NCBI GenBank assembly: GCA_036365515.1
Contig: CM070874.1
Span: 43,957,083-44,021,082 of the forward strand
DNA: 64,000 nt
Source of the DNA: Torymus aiolomorphi
Taxonomy: Eukaryota > Arthropoda > Insecta > Hymenoptera > Torymidae
Direction of reading: 5' to 3'
How positions within the stretch are numbered: the first letter of the stretch is position 1; every line of letters begins with the position of its first letter. Below are positions 59,033-64,000 of the stretch, piece by piece. The notes beneath the pieces were generated by a model. That model saw only the letters and a program-made list of their open reading frames with translations, was not told where the DNA came from and made no database searches. Both the position numbers and the translations under genes were made by a program.

Positions 59033-60934
59033 ATGACAAGTTCGCTGGTTATACAGTTTGTACAGCGGCTCAAATCAAAACATGAAGATATCAAGAATAA
59101 GGCAGCTCGCGAGCTCTGTCTTTATGTCAAGACAGAGCTACGCGAAGTCACGCAAGAAGAAATCACAGCCTTCATGGATGAATTCAATCACCACATATTT
59201 GAAATGGTATCCGGCTCAGATATAAATGAGAAGAAGGGAGGAATACTGGCAATTATCTGCCTCATTGGAGCAGACGTAGGAAACATCAATACTCGCACTA
59301 TAAGATTTGCCAATTACCTCCGATGATGTTGGAGTTATGGAAGTAGCTGCCCAGACAGTTGGGAAGTTAGCTCTGGTATCTGCTACCTTTACTGCAGAAT
59401 ATGTGGAATTTGAAGCCAAGAGAGCTTTTGAGTGGTTCAGCGGTGACAGACATGAAAACAAACGACACGAAGCTGTCCTTGTTCTCAAGGAACTTGCAGT
59501 TTCCATGCCTACATACTTCTTCCAACAGGTGACACAGTTCTTCGAGCTCATATTCAATGCTGTACGAGATTCTAAGCCCGTGATCAGAGAAGGAGCAGTC
59601 GAGGCTCTCAGGGCAGCTCTAGTGGTGACGGCCCGGGGCGAGACTGCCAAACAGATGCACAAATCCCAGTGGTACAAACAATGATACGACGAGATAGTGG
59701 CTGGCTTAGTCGTGAGAAGGATTTTAACCGAGACAAATGTATTCACGTATCGCTTCTAGTCTCTGAATGAGCTGCTACGTTGCAGTAATCTCCAATGGGA
59801 ACGACTTTACGAGGATCTAATGGATCGACTAAACTGCTCCTCGCAAACGAACGAAAACGATATTCTATCGTTGATGCCCAGATTGAGGACGAGCCTCGTA
59901 TCGAAATGGTCGCATCACAGAACGCATCGAGTGTCCAGCATAACCTCTATCCGATTCATGAGGCAGCCGTCTGTCGCAGTCTCATGCTCGAGAAGCTCGA
60001 CGACATCAACAGCGTCGTGATCAACCAGCGACATAGTCGCAATGGGCACATCCAGAATGCCCTCATGACGTTACTGCTCCGACTTGGCGCCTTCAATAAA
60101 GACAAATTTGTTGCCGACAATCTACGCGAGGTTCTAAACTACCTGCTGTTGAGCTTGCGGGGCAGAGAAAAGGACAGAGCGGCGGCATTCACAACTATCG
60201 GATTGATCGCCGTTGCCATAGCCGAAGCAATCAAACCCTATCTGCCAAAGATCATGGAGGTGATAAAAAGCTCGCTGCCGTCCAAAGAAACCCCGAACAA
60301 GAAGAGGAGCTCGACACTCGAGCCCGCCGTCTTTGTCTGCATCACTCTGCTCGGCCATGCGGTAAAGCAAACAATAACAGCCGACGTCCGCGACCTACTA
60401 GAACCTATGCTGGCAACCGGACTCTCGCCCATACTAACGACGTCCCTACGAGAGCTGGCCCACAGCGTACCGTCTCTGAAGCTGGACATATCGCAGGGTC
60501 TCCTACGCATGCTCTCACAGGTGCTGATGTACAAACCGTTACGTCACCGAGGCGCTCCGTGGACAGCTGCCAGCCCAGTCTCTGCTCCGCCGACGGAAAT
60601 TGACATTGCCTCAACAGTCCTGAGTCTGCGGACCCTCGGCACCTTCAATTTCGACGGCAATTCTCTGCTCCAGTTTGTACGACGCTGTGCTGATTAGTTC
60701 CTTACCTGGGAAGAGCCAGAAGTACGGTTCGAGGCTGTCAAGATCTGTTCGCGGTTGCTGCGACTTGCTCTCGGCCAGTCTGGACCCACTGTTACCAGCA
60801 CAATGTCTAGTGTGCTAGGCAAGCTTCTCGTCATCGGTATTACAGATACCGATCCAGACGTGCGATACTGGGTGCTGGCCTCGCTCGATGAACCTTTCGA
60901 TATACATCTCACCCAGACGGAGAGTCCGCTATGA
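59033..60934 (+). pseudogene. mTOR N-terminal copy, intronless and broken
   Basis: The ATG at 59033 opens SSLVIQFVQRLKSKHEDIK, then LYVKTELREVTQEEITAFMD, DEFNHHIFEMVSG and EKKGGILAIICLIGADVGN, the start of the mTOR kinase HEAT-repeat region. A frameshift near 59320 leads to DVGVMEVAAQTVGKLALVSA, FFQQVTQFFELIFNAVRD and ETAKQMHKSQWYKQ, then TGA (59682-59684) where the family has Cys. More shifts and stops follow near 59755, 59850 and 60695. Later blocks: KDKFVADNLREVLNYLL, DVRDLLEPMLATGLSPILT and FDGNSLLQFVRRCAD, ending at 60934. About the first 620 of some 2,450 residues are covered; the kinase domain is absent. The GC content is that of coding DNA, well above the neighbourhood. Confidence 0.9.
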
Positions 60935-61267
60935 ACGTTGAAGTTTTCGAGATACGTGAATTGGGTAAGGAAACCATTATTTTTTGTCTGTTTATTCATT
61001 TACCATGTTAAATGGACCCTTGTAATAAAGAATTTTTCGATTTTTTGGACAGAAACTGGAATATAGAAGATCCGCTCTTGATAAATACAATATTAGAATA
61101 TTGAATTTTAAACATATTTATTACTTTTGAATAGTAAAACTATTTTTAGTAGTTATTATTATACTGTAAATAATGTCGAATGACTGTCGATGGACATACA
61201 AGTAGGATGAAGAAAATATTTGACTGGGGTAATAGTTTTTATACCACTCTAATCTCAAAATCAAAAC
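60935..61267. other. No gene seen
   Basis: AT-rich spacer after the truncated mTOR copy; no poly-A tail marks the end. Confidence 0.4.
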
Positions 61268-61508
61268 AGAATAGAAAAGAAAAAAGAATACGAAAAAAAA
61301 ACAGAATGGAAAAGAAAAAAGAATACGAAAACGAAAAAGAAAACGAAAAGTAATGTAGGTATTACTAAGAAAAAAGAATACGAAAAAAAACAGAATAGAA
61401 AAGAAAAAAGAATACGAAAAAAAACAGAATAGAAAAGAAAAAAGAATACGAAAAAAAACAGAATAGAAAAGAAAAAAGAATACGAAAAAGAAAACGAAAA
61501 TTAATATA
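61268..61508. repeat. A-rich minisatellite (about 32-bp unit)
   Basis: Units of AAGAATACGAAAAAAAACAG plus AATAGAAAAGAA recur about seven times with variants (GAAAACGAAAAAGAAAACG). Open frames on the minus strand (Phe/Leu-rich) are a by-product. Confidence 0.9.
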
Positions 61509-62067
61509 GGTATTACTAATATTAACATATTACATTCTCATAAAACATGACGAATGAGTAGTTGCATGTGTATAATTATGTAGTTAGTGCATGCATTGTT
61601 TATTTAACTTAGTACATTTGTGGACTAGCAAAAATTGATAATATTCAAAATGTATTAAAATAATGCTTATAATTTTATAATGCATGATATCATTATATTG
61701 CAAATGAAAGAATACGCTATAAAAGAAGAAGAAAATTGTTTGCGACAATAACAATATCTAAAATGAATATAATATAAATAACAACGAATATTTAAAATGA
61801 ACATAATCTAAATGCTAAAATGAATAGCTAGCATATGACTGGTATCTAAAATTGATACTTTAGATACTACAATGTCATAATGTATGATGAACGAGTATGA
61901 GTAGTATAAAAGTAGTGGGTAATTATGTAGTTAGTGTATGCATTGTAGTTTATTTAATTTAGTATTTATATACAAAAAATGACAATATTTTTCAGAGTTA
62001 CACTTTTATAATACGTAAAATAATTTATTATACTAAAAACAAAATATTTTTAGTATAATAAATATGA
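61509..62067. other. No gene seen; local duplication
   Basis: Two segments resemble each other: TAATTATGTAGTTAGTGCATG (about 61572) and TAATTATGTAGTTAGTGTATG (about 61920), both followed by CATTGT...TTTATTTAA.TTAGTA, suggesting an old tandem duplication about 350 bp apart. Confidence 0.45.
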
Positions 62068-62389
62068 TAGGGTGACTACACCAGTATTGGAACAATTACC
62101 AGTGAATGAACATTTTCTTTATATATATATGAAAATATCAAGCTTTCTAAGTATTGTTTATCTAACATGACGATAATTTTCGAATCCTTGAAAATTTTTA
62201 TTTCATTGTATATAAAGATTCTGCACAAAAGAAATTATCTTGTTAAGAATAAAATCATAAAATCGCCGCTATTAAGTGTTCCTTCACTGGCGCTGTATTT
62301 CTTCACTGGTGACACTTATTTAGATACTAAGATTGCGTGTTCCTTTATTGGTGTTCCTTATTCGTTCCTTTACTGGTGCAGTCACCCTA
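62068..62389. mobile_element. 322-bp MITE with TAGGGTGACT ends
   Basis: Ends TAGGGTGACTACACCAGTA and, inverted, TAGGGTGACTGCACCAGTA. The outer TA may be the target duplication. The right interior carries short TTCCTT.A.TGG repeats. No coding content. Confidence 0.7.
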
Positions 62390-63242
62390 CAAATTATAAA
62401 AAAAAATAGTATATGCTTGACATCTAAAAGTGTCATTTAAAAGCTTTATAGCTCAGCATGTTCTATTCTCATACCATGATGATTTCACATCATAATTTAC
62501 AAATCATTATTTTATATGATATATAATTTACAAATCACGATTTATTATATATATAATACGCTTGAGCGTTTAAAATATATCATTTATTATTCTAAATTAC
62601 AATGTGATCAATATAATTGTAATTTGATTTTAACTAGCAAGTTCAGGCGTGCTGTGCACGCTCTCCTTTACCTTCATTATACCTACACAATTAATATTGG
62701 AATATTATGAATTTAAAATTTATTTGACTTTTTTACATCACTCGCAAATTTATCCAATATTTTTTATCGAAACTTGGATTATATTTATTTTAGTTTCCTA
62801 GGAATTTTAGCGCGCTACCCGCGCAGAGGCCCTAATTTGGGTCGACCAATCATATTTTTTGATCAGCAATATGGCAGCCCTCTAAAAGCAATATGGCTGC
62901 CTCCTCAAACCCATCTCCCTTTTTAATATAGGAGGAATTTCTACAATACAAAAATTTGAAGGTTAGAACTTTAACTATTATCAAAACAGTATTCATAATC
63001 CTTCATTGCTAACTACAGATAAAATTTGAATACTTTTTGCTTATACAAAACCAAATTTTAAGTCATTAATAATATTTATGACTTATATTTTTAGTTTAAA
63101 TATTTCATAATTCCAAACTTTTTATTGGTTTTATTTGGACCAATCAGCTTGTTTTTCTTATTTTAAAATAAATATTTCGATGCTATTTTGATTTAGTTAT
63201 ATTTTTAAAAATATAAATATCAATTTATACAGAGTTTCCAAC
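62390..63242. other. No gene seen
   Basis: AT-rich with a GC patch at 62810-62900 (GCGCGCTACCCGCGCAGAGG). The last part may be the 5' untranslated region of the LINE that follows. Confidence 0.4.
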
Positions 63243-64000
63243 ATGGCGCCGGGAGGCAAGGAGCCGCCCGATACTATCCTCACTAAATTCTACAAATGCC
63301 ACCCAACATTAAAAGTAGGAGCGGTATTGTGTTTATTGTGTGAAAATTTTTATCACACTAATGAAATAGTGACAAAGTATAATGCAGGATGTCCAGTGAA
63401 ACTCATTAGTAATTCACTAATGATTTGCCAGGACCATCCCAACGTGGCTTTAACCTCAAACTTGCCATATGGCGCGCTAAGCAGCGAAGCCAAGCAATTA
63501 ATAGCACAGATCAAACTTACAACGAAGGAGCAAATCAAACAAGAAATAATCAGTGAAATAAATCTGGAAACAATCAACAACAAACAACAAGGCCATAACG
63601 AGACAATCTACGAAGAGTTTAATAAAATTGAATCGCTAAAAATAGAAAACCAACTGCTAAAACAGCTAAACTTCGAATTACAAGATAAAAACAAAATCTT
63701 AAACGAATTACTTACCAAGGAAAAACAGGGCAAAAACAATAACTCCAAGACCTACGCAGAAGTTACATTTAAGGAAAAACCAAAAAGCAAAAAGTGCCAA
63801 AATTGATTATTAAAAAAACAGACAAGAAAGACAGCACTGACTTAGAAAAGACAGTCTTACAACATTTAACTCAAGATAAAACAATTCAAACAAAAAGTGT
63901 AGCATGCAAGAACAATGATACAGTTATTATAAACTGCATGAATGAGGAAAATATTAATTCACTTGTGAATACACTGGGAGAAAAACTGTCAAGCAATTTT
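63243..64000 (+). pseudogene. Non-LTR retrotransposon ORF1 (partial, runs out of window)
   Basis: The ATG at 63243 starts a protein with a PHD-like Cys/His set (FYKCHPTLKVGAVLCLLCEN, FYHTNEI, LMICQDHPN), a helical Lys/Glu-rich coiled coil (NKIESLKIENQLLKQLNFEL) and a TYAEVTFK segment, ending in TGA at 63806. From about 63795 another frame is open to the window end (KLIIKKTDKKDSTDLEKTVL, then ACKNNDTVIINC), which looks like the RRM-type part of LINE ORF1 proteins. A frameshift near 63795, or an overlapping ORF arrangement, separates the two. The RT ORF would lie beyond the window. Confidence 0.65.

Noticed and set aside
59216..59746. A 176-codon minus-strand frame
   Set aside because: Antisense of the mTOR copy; GC-rich coding DNA often leaves the opposite strand open.
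61121..61528. A 135-codon minus-strand frame, very hydrophobic
   Set aside because: The Phe/Leu-rich peptide comes from the A-rich minisatellite read in reverse; not a membrane protein.

Overview
The window looks like AT-rich intergenic DNA from an animal nuclear genome, most likely an insect. The evidence is Polinton, Penelope-like, Helitron, Ty3/gypsy, BEL/Pao, P-element (THAP9-like), mariner and LINE sequences, plus decayed pieces of two animal genes (mTOR and an unconventional myosin resembling myosin IX). No species can be named from the sequence. I see no intact host housekeeping gene, no tRNA or rRNA gene and no CRISPR array. Nearly everything recognisable is a mobile element or a relic of one, and many elements are nested in one another.

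Layout. 1-7.4 kb: simple repeats, a broken DDE-type transposase (748-2501), then the right part of a decayed Polinton/Maverick (chromodomain end of the integrase, penton protein, small basic protein, truncated major capsid protein fused to another ORF, adenain-like protease, one hypothetical protein). 7.4-12.5 kb: two Penelope-like families (A and C), each a head-to-head inverted dimer. 12.7-19 kb: a minus-strand Ty3/gypsy element cut short by a small fold-back element, its LTR split by another insertion, next to a BEL/Pao gag fragment. 19-27.5 kb: mostly non-coding, with several fold-back/TTAA elements, a CACTA-like transposase fragment and a GA microsatellite. 27.5-30.6 kb: a THAP9/P-element transposase pseudogene. 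33.0-36.5 kb: a mariner-type element with terminal inverted repeats over 1.1 kb.

36.7-54.8 kb: two Helitrons that appear to meet tail to tail at a CA/TA microsatellite. The first is a helicase-only copy carrying an 8-bp-TSD MITE. The second has OTU, Rep (HUH) and helicase regions on the minus strand and was split by a 7.3 kb Penelope-like insertion (family B) with a 13-bp target duplication. Family B includes an uninterrupted 816-residue RT plus GIY-YIG ORF, the only autonomous-looking mobile-element gene in the window.

55-64 kb: a possible new four-exon gene for a small Arg/Gly-rich protein, a TTAA fold-back element, a myosin fragment that runs into a 15-bp minisatellite, an intronless broken mTOR N-terminal copy, an A-rich minisatellite, a TA-flanked MITE, and the start of a LINE ORF1 that leaves the window.

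Insertion order can be read in places. The Helitron is older than Penelope B, and the helicase copy is older than its MITE. The gypsy LTR is older than the element inside it. The strongest leads are the repeated head-to-head Penelope architecture with hammerhead-like cores, the small spliced RGG-type gene, and the mariner element with very long inverted repeats that include part of its own transposase gene.
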